A stretch of 64,000 nt of DNA from Archegozetes longisetosus (taxonomy: Eukaryota; Arthropoda; Arachnida; Sarcoptiformes; Trhypochthoniidae): positions 1,178,001-1,242,000 of the forward strand of contig JAEMBT020000007.1 of assembly GCA_018873245.2 (NCBI GenBank). Direction: 5' to 3'. Below are positions 25,460 through 37,805 of this stretch, one piece after another (the stretch's first letter is position 1; each line of letters begins with the position of its first letter). The notes beneath the pieces are model-generated. The model saw nothing but the letters and a program-made list of their open reading frames with translations. It did no database searches and was not told the DNA's origin. A program made the translations under genes and the position numbers.

Positions 25460-27752
25460 CACAGAAATATTGATGACTGGACTATTAATATCACTTTGAT
25501 TGCAAACAAGCAATTCATAACTTATAAATAAGTTGCAACTATTATGTATTTATCCAAAGAACATCAACCTCACGTGTCTTAATATACTTAATCGAATGGA
25601 ATGTATGATTAAAATTTGACAGTTTAAAACATATTGAATATTTATTGTATTTTCATCTATTGCAAGACTGCTCATGCCTTGTATCTGAAGATAGTCATAG
25701 TGAAAGTGCGACTGTAACTATAGTTACAGTCTTCAAAATCTTGCATTTTTCGGTTCTACAACAAATGATGTTTTGGAGTCAGATCAAATTTTCACTAAAG
25801 GACAATGATTTCTGCTTTCACTTTAAAAACTTTTATATGTAATTATTAATTTGCTTATGCAATGAAAACCTCACATACGCTTATAACGGTCTGTTATACT
25901 TTACTTACTTTATATAAGTTTAGTCTGGTTTAAGAGTGTTTTGTCCTTTTTATCGAAAAATATTTATTAAAATATGCTAAACTTTATGTTGGGTATCATG
26001 AATTAGGCTACTTTCTTTAACATCAACTTAAAGTCTTTAATTCTTTTCACCTTGTCCGACACATCTCAATTATGGCTTCGATTACGGCCTTCGTTATTTC
26101 ATAAGAGATTCAGTTAGAATTTTTCATATTCTTTTGTATAAGATAGCAAGTTTTTAAATGATTTTCAAAATTCAGATTTAGTACACTCAAAACTCATTTT
26201 ATGTAAACTTGATTTTGCGTACAATGCATTTTTGTGTACAGACGTCAAAAAAGTTCTTTCCATATATTCATATAGAAAAATGTAGCTACTTTTGTATACA
26301 ACTTGTTTTAGTGTACGAATCATCGTGATAGCCGTAGCTTTTACAATACTTCGATTTTGTGTAAAAACATTTTACGAATACTGAACATTACCAAACTTAC
26401 TTACCTCATTCTGTTATTTCATTAATCATATCTTAACAGCAAATATAGATGTTTTAATAAATTCAAATTGATGAAAATGGTTAATTATTTGTGTTATATC
26501 CCTTCAAAGTTTTTGGAGAAAAATTCTTGCACTTCTGTTACTAGGAGTTGTAAATATCCATTTAATTATTTTGGTAAAATGCACAAGTATTTTCATGAAA
26601 TTGTTGATCACGTAAATCTAATGAGTATTGTTTAAATGAGTAATAAAAAATCTGTAAAGTGAGTGCGAAGCATTATTTATATTAAAGTATCATCTTAGCA
26701 GACAAGAATTTCTGTATTTCTTCAAAGAAATTCAAAAATTAGTAACTAATTATTCAATTTTGAAGTTCAGTTTTGTTGGTTCTGACTCACATTATTTTCA
26801 TTATATCCAAGCCCTTTAAACGTATTTTGATATAATTAGGATAAAAATAACAAAAATCAAAGTATTTCTTTTGTAAAGAAAGGGCGAACTCTTGAAGTAT
26901 TTATTAACTTTTAATAGTTGAAAATTAAAAGATTAAGAGATAGCAATCATTTCATTTTTTTATAATTCACTGCAATATTTTGCAAAAGCTATCAACTACA
27001 TTAATTATTCTGAGTTGAGAAATGTACACAAGCGAAAATTTGCTTAAAAGTTTAATCCATTTAATGTCTTAAAAATGACTATTAAAAAAAACTATTGAAT
27101 CATAAAATTTATGAAGGAATGGTTAATTTACTAATTGCTGAGAAATCATTCTCTTTCTTATGTTTGGTTAGTATTGTTTCGTCTAATAGCTAGAATAAAT
27201 ATAATATTTACTTAATAGAAAATAAGATTGATTGTAAATTTATTAATGAAACCGAAGGAATTGAAAAGTATAGGTTGCTTCAGTCGTCATGGATATGTTA
27301 ATTACTGCGAAAATCATGTACCACCTGGGCATTCGAGTGGAACTTGCAATGAATAAGAATTGTATTACTATTCGATTAGTAATGGATTACTCGCATCTTC
27401 CAAAGGAACGTATTCTGGTTTAGTATGGAAAATGACCTATGACTTGATGCATGTTAATTAAGACAAATTGAATAAGATAAATCAAAATTTTGCAGAAGTG
27501 AAAATTTTTGAACACGATGTTTGTTGAATGATTATTAGTAAAGTTATAATTTGCATCTTATGCACTTTTCCTACAAATTATTTTCCATCTAAGTTTTTCC
27601 GAGTCTGTTAAATTGTAAACTGTCAATATGTTTAGGCAAACTTCAATAAATGCTATTGTCAACCATCAGAAAGTTGAAGCGAAACTGAACAGATGTACAA
27701 AACTTACAATGAGCACTCATCAAAAATGGAATTAGCAGCGAAGAATAATTGC
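25460..27752. other. Intergenic upstream of the KIAA0319-like gene
   Basis: The 5' flank of the minus-strand gene lies at the left end and no promoter motif is certain. A possible small MITE occupies about 26184-26313 (TA-CACTCAAAAC... and ...GTTTTAGTG-TA). A short Cys-containing frame at 27246-27356 is listed separately. No other gene is seen. Confidence 0.45.
27246..27356 (+). CDS. Possible tiny Cys-bearing peptide or orphan exon
   Basis: ATG to TAA encodes 36 residues with GCFSRHG, YCENHVPPGHSSGTC as the notable part (three cysteines, two histidines). It lacks a signal peptide. The composition is less biased than surrounding DNA, but a frame this short can occur by chance. I do not recognise a family; it may be an exon of a small secreted protein or nothing. 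Confidence 0.15.
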   Translation: MKPKELKSIGCFSRHGYVNYCENHVPPGHSSGTCNE

Positions 27753-27784
27753 ATTATAAGTAGTGTTGTATAGCTTAGAGATTT

Positions 27785-27985
27785 TTAATTTCTCTTGTCT
27801 TAGTCTTAGACTTATAGTCAAAAATTTCATTTCTCTTACCTTAGTCTTAGTCTTATAGTCAAAAATTTCATTTCTCTTACCTTAGTCTTAGTCTTATAGT
27901 CAAAAATTTCATTTCTCTTACCTTAGTCTTAGTCTTATAGTCAAAAATTTTCGTTTTGCTTAGTCTTAGTCTTAGTCTTACTACT
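27785..27985. repeat. Subterminal minisatellite of the hAT element
   Basis: A unit of about 41 bp (TTTCATTTCTCTTACCTTAG plus TCTTAGTCTTATAGTCAAAAA) is repeated about four times in direct orientation with little divergence. Related but more degenerate CTTAGTCTTAGTCTT copies occupy about 28845-29035 at the other end. Confidence 0.8.
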
Positions 27986-28049
27986 TGTGCTAGTTATCTC
28001 TTTATAGCATATATTATAACATTTTGAAATTTTTGATTATCTTCTAATA

Positions 28050-28655
28050 TCTATATAATAAAATGCTTAAATGCTCTTTCTGTACGACCAGTCAAAAACT
28101 TTCTTCGTGGTCATCACAGAGAAATCAGACTGGTCTTAATGTTTTCATCTGACACAAAGAGTTAATTAAAGCATTTTTCAGACTAAAAGTTAACTACTAT
28201 TCTATTTTTGAATTTCGTGAATACGCCACTTAATTGAAACACGATACGATTTAAATAAGCAAAGTTCTGAACAAGAAAAGACATTGCACTACATGCAAGT
28301 AACTCGCACACATAGCAAACGAAAACAACGATTAGTAAAATTAAGCTAAATTTTTTAATATTGTTTTAAGATTTTTTAAAGTGAAATTTGAAGTGTATTT
28401 TGTATCTGTGTTTGTGCATGTAGTTATATTATTACAAATATTAGTGATTGTGATACAAGCAAAAGATTCGACGACTAATAAAGTCGTCGAAGATTTAGTA
28501 AGGCTTTAGAGTTATTCTAAGTTTATAGACTAATACTAAATGAGAGAAAAAATTGAAAAATCTCTATTTAAAGAACTATTTATTTGTTGAATAAAGTTTT
28601 AAATATTTATTTTTTATGAACTTAATAACGGGCTTTTGCCCGTATTTCTAGCTAG
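28050..28655 (+). mobile_element. Non-autonomous Helitron nested in the hAT element
   Basis: It starts TCTATATAATAAAATG directly after an A and ends with the hairpin ACGGGC-TTTT-GCCCGT (28628-28643) followed by ATTTCTAGCTAG and a T. The 5' TC, 3' hairpin, CTAG end and insertion between A and T are the Helitron hallmarks, with no target duplication or inverted repeats. No Rep/helicase frame; 606 bp. Confidence 0.8.
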
Positions 28656-29060
28656 TGTTTCATAAAATGATCAATAGACTAACAAAACAAAACTAAGCGC
28701 AAAGACATTCACTATTAAAATGTATTGCAATAGGAGTGCAATTGTTTATCTAGTGATTTACAAATGGTTTTATAATTGAAAACTTCAAAAAATGAATCAT
28801 TTCTAATGGATTAAATGACCATATTTGTATCTAAACTTCTCACTTTGTCTTAGTCTTAGTCTTACTCTTATAAATATGTTTCTCTTATCTTAGTCTTAAT
28901 TTTATAGAAAGAAATTTCATTTGTCTTAATCTTAGTCTTAATTTGAAAATCCAAAAATCATTTGTCTGACTTAGTCTTAGTCTTAAGCCAAACGATTTTA
29001 ATATGTCTTATTTTGCTTAGTCTTATTCTTAGTCTTAAGCTATACATCACTAATTATAAG

Positions 29061-30908
29061 CTATTTACAAAGAAAAATATGGTATGAAGTATGGCTTGGT
29101 GCCAAAGATATAAGCTTTAGCATTTCTTTATCAGTTAACATTTCTCAAGAAAAAAATGTTCTTGAATTCAAATTAATTAATCTTTTGAGCAATTTTCAAC
29201 AATTATCTTAGTTTGTTAGAGAGCCTACTACAGTAAGTTCAATTCACCAAAGATTTTAGATAAATTTGAAGGTCTTATCGTTTATGCACATAATTTTGTG
29301 TCTGCATGCTACAGAATTTCTGAAGTTGACCCATAAAACATTCATATTAATCTTTTTACAAATGTGGAGTAATATGAATTGATTTTTTGACATTTTGATG
29401 AAGCTTTATTTTCTAATTTATAAAAAATTTAAGCAATTATATACTTGAAAACACACATGATTACCGTAGAGTTTTAGTATAAGCAAAATCATATTTTAAT
29501 TTTGCTCAAAATTACTTAAAATTTAAAGAACGTAAATAATATCACTTATATTAAGTCTAAAGAGTTAACGAACGTTACCTCCAAAGCAGGTATAATACCA
29601 ACATATAATTTGTATTCTTTCAAAACTTCCGGGTCGCAAAATGCTGATTATCTAATTACGTGAACATTTAATCTTAAGCACTTAATCGTCAGATATTAGA
29701 CTTAGAAGGACTCAAAATATGACTATTTATATAATAAGATCACATTCTGTCTGAATGTGTTTCTACTTCTCTATAACTCAAATCTACTGATACCACGGCC
29801 AAGAAACATATCTTTAGGATCAGCAACACCTACAGTTCAGTTAAGTTACTTTTACTATTCAAATTGGTCAGTGACCATTTTTAGAAATAAGAACCTTTAA
29901 ATCTTTATAAAATCCTTTAAAAATATTTTAATGTCACGCTTTCTCTTGTAAATTGGCTATAGAATTCCTGAAAATATCATGAAGAACAGACATTAAACTA
30001 TCTCTAATAACTTTGAAACGTCTTCTCTTATCTGTTACGTAAATTTCCTTTGAAGAATAGCAGAGATCTTCACTATCGAGAGTAGTAATTTTCTCATTTT
30101 CTAATTGGAGTTTCAGGTATCGTAATCAAGCTAATTAACATTTTTGATATTTCCTTATTAATCGAATCCTTGTTAAGAAACTCAATATGTTTCATAAATA
30201 GAGTAAATTGTGTTTTAATTACTTGTGCACTCAAACTATCGAATTTATCAGTAGAATAAGCAAACCTTCACGATGAAAATGTATGATATAGACCTCTTGT
30301 ATTTGAGCATTTGAAGAGATTCATTGAATTTTGACATTAGGCTCAAGTAGTGAATTCTGTATAGGACTGTCACTTATCAAAATTTTATTTTTTGAATAAA
30401 CTTAAGTATATGATTGTTTTGAAAACTGCAAATAAAACTACAAAGCTATCATTTATCAATAACTTAACTTGAACTTTAGTTGCGTCAAATATGATCCCTC
30501 CATCTCTTTTATCAATTTCAATTTCCATTACCTTTGCGTTTTCAATAGAATTTATTTACTGATTCTTAACAAAAGAATTGTTTAATGTAAACGATATGTA
30601 TATTTCCTTTTTCATTAGTTACAATTTTCATTTGAACCAAAGTTAATATTATCATGTGCAAGAAACTAAGCGTGTTGAAAAATGAAACAAATGTAATTCA
30701 AATATCCAGATAGGTATTAAAATTTTTTGGAATATAAAAAATATTTGTTCACACCTATTTCATGAAACAAACAATCAATAAACATGAATATCAGTTGAAG
30801 ATTTTTGTTAATATGCTCATCAAATATAAATTTGAAATATAAACAAAATCTTTACATTTTGATAGGATTATTCAACTTCTATTTGTTAAGAAAAATTTAA
30901 TAGAAACT
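29061..30908. other. Intergenic, no gene seen
   Basis: AT-rich with no coding-looking frame and no clear repeat. It lies downstream of the minus-strand UGT, so its right end contains that gene's 3' flank. Confidence 0.5.
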
Positions 30909-33358
30909 TTATTTATTACTTTCTACTATTTTCTCAATCAATTTGGAAACTTCAACTTTATCATCAGATTTACGAATCCTTTCGCCAATAGCCTTCATTC
31001 TTTGAGCTAAACTTTCGTCACTGGCCAACTGATCAACAGTATTGAGTAACTCTTCTTCAGTACAAAAAATGGATTGAGTCTTGATCCAAGACCAGTTTCT
31101 TTTATTCTCTGCGCATTTTCATACTGGTCCCCAAATAAGGGCATTACAAGCATTGGTTTACCGAAGAAAAAAGTTTCAGTCACTGTATTGTTGCCACCGT
31201 GAGTGATAACCAGATCTACAAGAGGTAAAAGTGCGATCTGCGGTAAAAACCGTTGTCCCCACATGTTGTCCGGAAGTTCATATTTTTCATGTAACGGGCC
31301 TTTCGATACAATGAATCTGTGCTTAGATTTACCCAAAATTGTAGTTAATCTCTTCATAAGATCCAAATTAGCGCATCCAAACGATCCCATTGATAGAAAG
31401 ATCAGTTTTCCTGGTCCATTACGCAAAGATTCTGGTAATTCGAATGTGTCTTTTGTTGTTCTGACAAATCCGTCCACTCTTCGCCAGTTTGAAGGCAACG
31501 GTTGTATCTCTTTGTAGTCAAGCTCTTCTGGATACATATATAGATTTAGGAATTTTGATTCCGGGTGTGTTAGTCCTCGAGGAAGTGCAGGAGCTCCACA
31601 TGATACAAGCCATTCGTTTATTTCTTTATGCATAGGCAAAAATATTTCTTCTAGTTTTACCCAGAATTTCTTCCAGTCATCTCTGTTTCCACTTAACGGC
31701 AAGCCTTAATCCATAAGTATTATGGTAATATTTGTAGAAAAGTTATAAATTAAAAAAATTAACAAAAATTTGAAAAGAAATTAATTATAATGAGTAAGAG
31801 AATGTTATTTCTTTTAAGAAAATAGATATGAATTCTAGCGTTAAGAAATTCTCTCGAGATTTATAACACAATTATCTTAATTCACTGGCTAATCTAATCT
31901 TTGTTCTCGATTTATCTTCAAGTATTGGATTATTTTATCTTTTCAAGGAAATTTTGAAATAAAGCTCTCTAAATTATTTTGAAAATATCATCTGAAGAAA
32001 TGATTATCTGATATTTTTTTTTGCATAAAATAATGCTTAAAATGTTGTAATTTTACAGTTTTTGCATGCTTGACCTAACTCGTAATTTATTTTCTCGGTT
32101 TGTATAGGTAAAAATTAACTTTCTTTACTAACAAGAATTTTTATATTGCTGGAATAAAATTTTAATAATATTAAGAAGGTTTTACAGTTTTCTCATTTTT
32201 TCGTAAATGAAGGTCACTGTTTCTGAACAGTAAAAATAATTTAACCAAAACAAACATCTAGTCCCTTGGTTTCCAAGAAGTGATATGTATATTTTTAGTA
32301 GGACTAAAACTCACTCAATCATATTTTTTTACAGTTCGAAATTGCTTTTATTCAATGATAAGGAAACAAGTATTTACTCGCATTGAGAAATAGGTACTCA
32401 AATAACAGAATTAAATAAATAAAATTCAGAAAATCGTTAGTAGGGCTATTCCCAATAGTTATTACTCTCGAGTCTCGACTCTCGAAATTTGAATAAGTCA
32501 ATGATAAGGATATAATAATTGAAGTGTCTTTCATTAGATATTGCATATAATATTATGTATAACTATATATTAATACAACACTAAATTTCAGTTAAAGAGA
32601 TAAAGAAATTAAAAGAGAAAAATTTGAGAAATATATTTCTCTTTTCAGCATATTGTGCGATTTGGTTTATTTTAGTAGTTCTCTATGCTCATCGATATGA
32701 AAGCTGAACATAAATTTTGGCAAATTTTATTAAATTTTATAACTTATAGTAATTCTGAGTCAAAATTTGTGCTTTCGAGAGTCTCAGGTGCACTCAATCT
32801 AGAGTCACAGCTCTAGCTTTGAACTCAAAAATCATGATTTCAATTGAAAAAATATTGATTACCTGACCATCCAGGAGGAAGTTTATCACTATTAAAACAA
32901 AGCAGTGGTGCAGCCGAATAGAGCCAGACCCATGGAATACCAGAATTAGTTAGTGTTGGAGAGGCGACATACGAATCAATTATAATAACATCAGGTTTTA
33001 CTCTCGCTATGATATCTTTATACTGAGGATCACGAGCTTTTAGTTCTTCATACATTATAGTGAGATTAGGGGCACAGAATTTTTCTGCAGTTTCAATGGG
33101 ACTTAGTTTAAAAGTTTCTCCACTTTTTATAACAGTATTGACCCAAACATCGATTTCTGGGTTGTCATCAGGTTTTTTGGGCAAACTATGTGTTTCCTCT
33201 TCAAATCCATAAGGAATTAGTTTTCCTTTGAACGCGATGTCAATCGCGAAGATAACTCTATGTCCACGATCTCTAAGAGCTTCAGCTATTCCATGACACG
33301 CATTGATGTGTCCGTGATTGTCGAGCGGAATGAATAAGATTGTCAAACGCTTAGACAT
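30909..33358 (-). CDS. UDP-glycosyltransferase, two exons, one frame break
   Basis: Exon 1 is 33358-32863 and exon 2 is 31704-30909; the GT-AG intron of 1158 bp is in phase 1. The N-terminal acceptor half starts MSKRLTILFIPLDNHGHINA, with the catalytic-type His in NHGHINA. The C-terminal donor half holds the UDP-sugar signature FLPQIALLPLVDLVITHGG, NTVTETFFFGKPMLVMPLFG and DQYEN. There is no signal peptide and no C-terminal membrane anchor, as in spider-mite UGTs thought to be of bacterial origin; they conjugate plant toxins and pesticides in the cytosol. A six-base A/T run (31064-31069) puts the last 50 or so residues out of frame; one more base there would give a family-typical ending (EEELLNTVDQLASDESLAQ) and about 430 residues. 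It is either a recent null allele or a sequencing slip. Confidence 0.85.
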
Positions 33359-34896
33359 GTTCTACTCGCAGATTTCGAGAAAGTAGGCATATCTTATGGT
33401 TGACTCTAGTTTATAAGTAAACTATTTTCTGATAATTATGTAGAGATAAGGAGTCTAAAGATTATTTTCTTATAATCACAAGTATGATTAATGCACTTAA
33501 TGTCCTTCACTTATGTAGAAATACCTTGATTCTGTTTTTGGTACAAGTGTTGTTTGATTTAGCCTTCTATTGATTAGAATTTAATTCATATAATAACACA
33601 CTAAATTATCAACTCAAACTTGTTTTATTCATTTTGATTATAAAAAATCACCGAACTAAAGATTATTAAATGTTGAAAAATTAACATTTTAAAGTGATTA
33701 ATCGATATATAGTGTAAAGATGAAAATCCTATTTGTATGCCATCCATTTTTATTTTAACAATAATTGTTATTTTATTACAAATTATAACTTCTGAAACTT
33801 GATGTTTATTTTTAGTATTGAATAAAAGGAGCTATGATGACTTGTTTCTACTAATTTTATAAGATTTATAAGACTTTCAAATGACTTTTCAACTAAAGAG
33901 GAGAATATATTGTTTATAACCAGATCAGTGCTGTAGAATCATACACTTGCTGTTGAATTTCAGTTGTATTCTTTTCAATATGATTCAATAACGAAATCAA
34001 CTATATCCAAAATGAAGTATTCATATTTTAATGTACTATCCCATCTGGTAATGTCGAGAGCATATAAAAAGTATAGCAGACAAATCTTAATAAAAGTAGT
34101 TTACATTGTAAACTTTACAAAGATTAATCGCATTATGCTATTTATTCAAACGTGAATCATCTTACCTGTTGAAGTAATGTAATTTAAAGAAATTTTAAAC
34201 AAAAAAATTTAAGGAATAACACTTTATGTTAATGAAAGTATATGAATTGAATGGTTAACTTGCTATCAAAATTTAACATTATTTACTTATTCAATTCTTT
34301 GTTAAACTTTAACGTTGAGTTAAAATTGTAATACCTGCGGAGAAAGTGCTAGACAGACAAGTATATATTTTCAATGTGTTTTCGATATCATGTGAAGGAA
34401 TAGTATTGAAGAAATTTTGGAATGCATTTACAATCAATATGTTTAGATATTTATTGCTGTAAAGCTGTATTCTATTTTTCTAGCAACCAGAAAAATTGCA
34501 TTTAAGTTTTTAATTTTTATTTATGTATAATAAATGAATTTACTGAAACATAATCCGTTAAGAAAATTATAGTTTTCCATTTTAGGAATTTCAAGACTGT
34601 ATGAAAAAAATTAATATTAATATAGAAATAGTATCTGACTGTAACACGCGATATTTGGTTCACAAAAGCGATCCATGCCATCTATATTTTATTTATTTTG
34701 TAATCAAACTTTTAGTTAAAGTGAATAATTGATCATATAAATTCAATGAGGTGAAAATATTTTGAGGTTAACTGAATAGGATTATCAGTATTTTATACTA
34801 AAATCAATCCCTTATTTATTGATTTTTTATAGTCAACTCTAATCATACACAATACAGTCATACAATCATATGCCATACATTCCGGAACTTAATGTA
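33359..34896. other. Intergenic, no gene seen
   Basis: The 5' flank of the UGT and AT-rich sequence beyond. No convincing frame or element was found. Confidence 0.5.
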
Positions 34897-35166
34897 TTGT
34901 CGGTTCAAAAAGTGTTGTTCAAACTGAGTGTTTTCGCGCACCAAAAGTTTAGGGGATACGAACATATTTAAGTTGAATTTGTATACATTAAAAGTTTTGA
35001 AAGTTCTTGAACTTTGGAACAGCAAATGATTCGATAATTTAATTTACAAAATAAAAAACTGAATCTTATTAATTTACCAAATATATACCCCTCATGCATC
35101 CGTTCATTTGTTGATTTAACTATGTTCTCAAGCGCTCAAATTGAACAATACTTTTTGAACCGACTG
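34897..35166. mobile_element. Mariner-like MITE
   Basis: GTCGGTTCAAAAAGTGTTGT (left) pairs with ACAATACTTTTTGAACCGAC (right) with few mismatches, with GAGTGTTTTCGC / CAAGCGCTC extending the arms. TA stands at both outer ends (34895-34896, 35167-35168). Its CAGTCGG terminus resembles that of the element at 1741-2718. Non-coding. Confidence 0.6.
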
Positions 35167-35832
35167 TACATCCTAAGACAAAAGTCCGCTATAGATACGA
35201 ATAGCGTCTGATGAATAGCTCGTTGTAGTACTTTTAGGGAACATTTCTAGTTACACACACTATTAGAATGAAAGTCATAAACAAACGTTAACTGATCCGC
35301 TAGCCTATCAGTCAAATGTTTGTTAATGAATTCATTTTATACTTTTATTGAATCTTTTCGGTCTATTTTGAACCTATGTAATCAAGATTTGGACCCTTTC
35401 GTTGTTGTTTTATGTTTTCCCTTCATCGAGTATACAAGGAATACTTTGTATAATCTATGACTAAATTTTTAGCGACAAGCACTAAAACACTTTTATTAAA
35501 TAGCTAAAAACATACGTCCTTGTTACTGAATGTATTTTTTATAAATATATTAATTGTCCCTTGGGTACATTCTCACTCATCATTTTACTCTAGTTGCTAT
35601 CAAGGATAGTTTTAAATGGTACTTCACATGAAGACACAAAATATCGGGTGCTCGCCATAAGAGTATCTCTAAGATTCACAGTTAAATGATTTAAGTCAGC
35701 GATTTTTAAGAACACGATATCTACATTGACCGATTAGTAAACTTTAGAAATGTTAATTTCAACTTTTATTCATTCTATTCGTATTAGTAATTAAAAAAAA
35801 CAGTGTTTACTTTGTTTTAAAGCTATAATAGT

Positions 35833-36019
35833 TAGCGTTGCCAAATCTGAAGGAATTAACCGGTCAGTCAGTATAAATTAACCTCTAAGTTTTGACAGTA
35901 GAAAAGGCCCACTGAGTTATATAACTATTACTAGACATTTGGACCCTTTTCTATTTTTGAGATTCAGAGGTTAATTTATCTGACTGTACCAGTCAATTGC
36001 TTGAGACTTGACAACGTTA
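35833..36019. mobile_element. Short hAT-like MITE with perfect 8-bp TSD
   Basis: The flanks ATAATAGT (35825-35832 and 36020-36027) are identical. The termini TAGCGTTGCCAAATCT and AGACTTGACAACGTTA are inverted, and the arms continue through ATAAATTAACCTCT / AGAGGTTAATTTAT, so nearly all of the 187 bp can fold on itself. Confidence 0.75.
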
Positions 36020-36027
36020 ATAATAGT

Positions 36028-37096
36028 GCATATGATTCATGTGTGAACTTAATCTATAAAAAGTTCAAAATCATACGCAATCATTCACATTATTATTCAC
36101 AACTTTTTATCAAAACGACTCAAGAAAAAAAGTTTTGATATGCCTTTGGAGATACTTTTATAGAGAATACCCGATGCTAGCACACATCACATTAAGGTCT
36201 TGATTAGCGTTTATGCAATGCAGTCGACTCATCAAATTTCTCCATTTTGCCTTTTTATTTATTAATATTAATTTATTCCATTTTATTGAGCATGAAATCG
36301 AAAAAATTTATTCCATAAACCAATAGAAGAATAAAATTCGATATATGGTGTTGATTAATTGAGAAAAGTATCGAAGGGCTAAAAGTTTTAGCTACATGCA
36401 GCACACAGATCACGGTTTGGTAACAAATATCTTAGTGCATCCTGTAAACATCCTGTAAAGCAGGTCAATCATCCTATCTGGTTTGCGACTTGTACATATT
36501 TGATATATTCAGCATCTTATTGAAGCTATTAATTGAAATTTGAGTAAACGATTCAGAAACACTGTTCGCGAAGTGGATAATTTCAGAATGGCTAAACCCT
36601 GTTTTCTGTCACTATTGGCAGATTTCCCCCTTTTAATCAGAATAAATGTAATAAACTTCAGGTTCAGTAAATTTAGTTTGTAACCGTATTATATGCTATT
36701 GAACTACTTTCAACATCTTTTGTTAGATTACGAGTATAAGAAGTATTGAAGACCATTTTTAAACTGAAAGCAATTCAGATTATTAAGAGTTTGAAAACTT
36801 ATTCAACTCTTCATATATTTATCAAACCTTTAGCTTGACTCTAGTACAGTTTGATGTGAATAAGAATTAGCGCAAAAATTCATTTATGAAGTATCTAAAT
36901 CATTGATACGTTATGTTATTTTTATTTTTATTCTACTAGAACTTTTCGAAATTAGATTTATCAAAGATTCGTCTCTATATTATTTTTTTCCATTAGCTAA
37001 GAGTCCAGTAATTAACTGAAATCAATACTTATATGTATATATGCCCTAATGTATACGTTTTGATGCTTTAGTATTAAATGTAAGGCTTACATTAAA
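36028..37096. other. Intergenic, no gene seen
   Basis: No supportable feature. It precedes the long-inverted-repeat element. Confidence 0.5.
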
Positions 37097-37334
37097 GGTA
37101 TCTCAAGTGATTATCGAGTTTGAATTTCGAACTAAACTTTTATTAAAGTACTTGTCTTGAAATACCTAACGAACATAATCTTAGTTGCGAATGCGCTCCG
37201 AGTGGTCAGAAAGAAGCACCCGAAATATGCCAGTTTTGTGTATAAAATATGATGAAATACACAAAACTTGTTACAAACTTTTATTGGGGAAAAATTCTAA
37301 TTACCAACAACTAATTGAGTAAACTAAAGTACAT

Positions 37335-37747
37335 AATTTATAAAAAGAAAAAGAAAATAAACTCACCAATTGTTGTAGAAGATGATGAAAGTGAAATTTT
37401 CGACTTGAGTCTTCTTCAGCACATAGAAAGGAAGAGGAAGGCAGTATCAAAGGCAACACAAATGGAGCTATTTGTGTTGTTGTTGTGTTGTTGTTCGCTA
37501 CGCGCCAAACACGCATTAGTTCATGAGAACATGTTTGGCGCGTAGCGAACAACAACACAAATAGCTCCATTTGTGTTGCCTTTTGATACTGCCTTTCCTT
37601 TTCTCTTCCTTTTTCTATGTGCTGAAGAAGACTCAAGTCGAAAATTTCACTTTCATCATCTTCTACAACAATTGGTGAGTTTATTTTCTTTTTCTTTTTA
37701 TAAATTATTTAAGTATAACTCACCCGCGCACACCCACTCTTTATTAT
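37335..37747. mobile_element. Palindromic insert inside the left arm of the long-TIR element
   Basis: Two arms of about 170-180 bp (left from ATTTATAAAAAGAAAAAGAA, right mirror to about 37709) meet near 37515 around CATTAGTTCATGAGAACATG. TAAACTAAAGTACAT (15 bp) stands directly on both sides (37320-37334 and 37748-37762), and the long-TIR right arm has the sequence only once without the insert. It is therefore a later insertion with an unusually long duplication or a repair-generated fold-back. Frames seen here are read-through of the palindrome, not genes. Confidence 0.7.
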
Positions 37748-37805
37748 TAAACTAAAGTACATCTCTATACATGCAATTTAATATAAATTTTAAACATAAA
37801 CAATA

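Larger units (their letters stand above)
27761..29052. mobile_element. Non-autonomous hAT element with perfect 8-bp TSD
   Basis: The termini TAGTGTTGTATAGCTTA (left) and TAAGCTATACATCACTA (right) are inverted repeats, and ATTATAAG occurs directly on both sides (27753-27760 and 29053-29060), the exact hAT signature. Both subterminal regions are filled with copies of CTTAGTCTTAGTCTTA, probably transposase-binding repeats. A Helitron (28050-28655) interrupts the middle. No transposase frame is present. Confidence 0.85.

Noticed and set aside
27785-27985. Regularly spaced repeats that could suggest a CRISPR array
   Set aside because: The repeats are contiguous 41-bp tandem units without unique spacers, lie in a hAT end and the genome is eukaryotic.
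31203-31517. A 104-residue frame on the plus strand
   Set aside because: It is antisense to the UGT donor-binding domain, which carries all recognisable motifs.
32350-32815. Possible hAT-like MITE in the UGT intron (TAGGGCT... and ...AGCTCTA)
   Set aside because: The arms match only weakly and no 8-bp duplication is found.
37301-37755. Several overlapping frames on both strands with identical protein stretches
   Set aside because: They are read-through of the palindrome; the same residues appear on both strands because the DNA is self-complementary.
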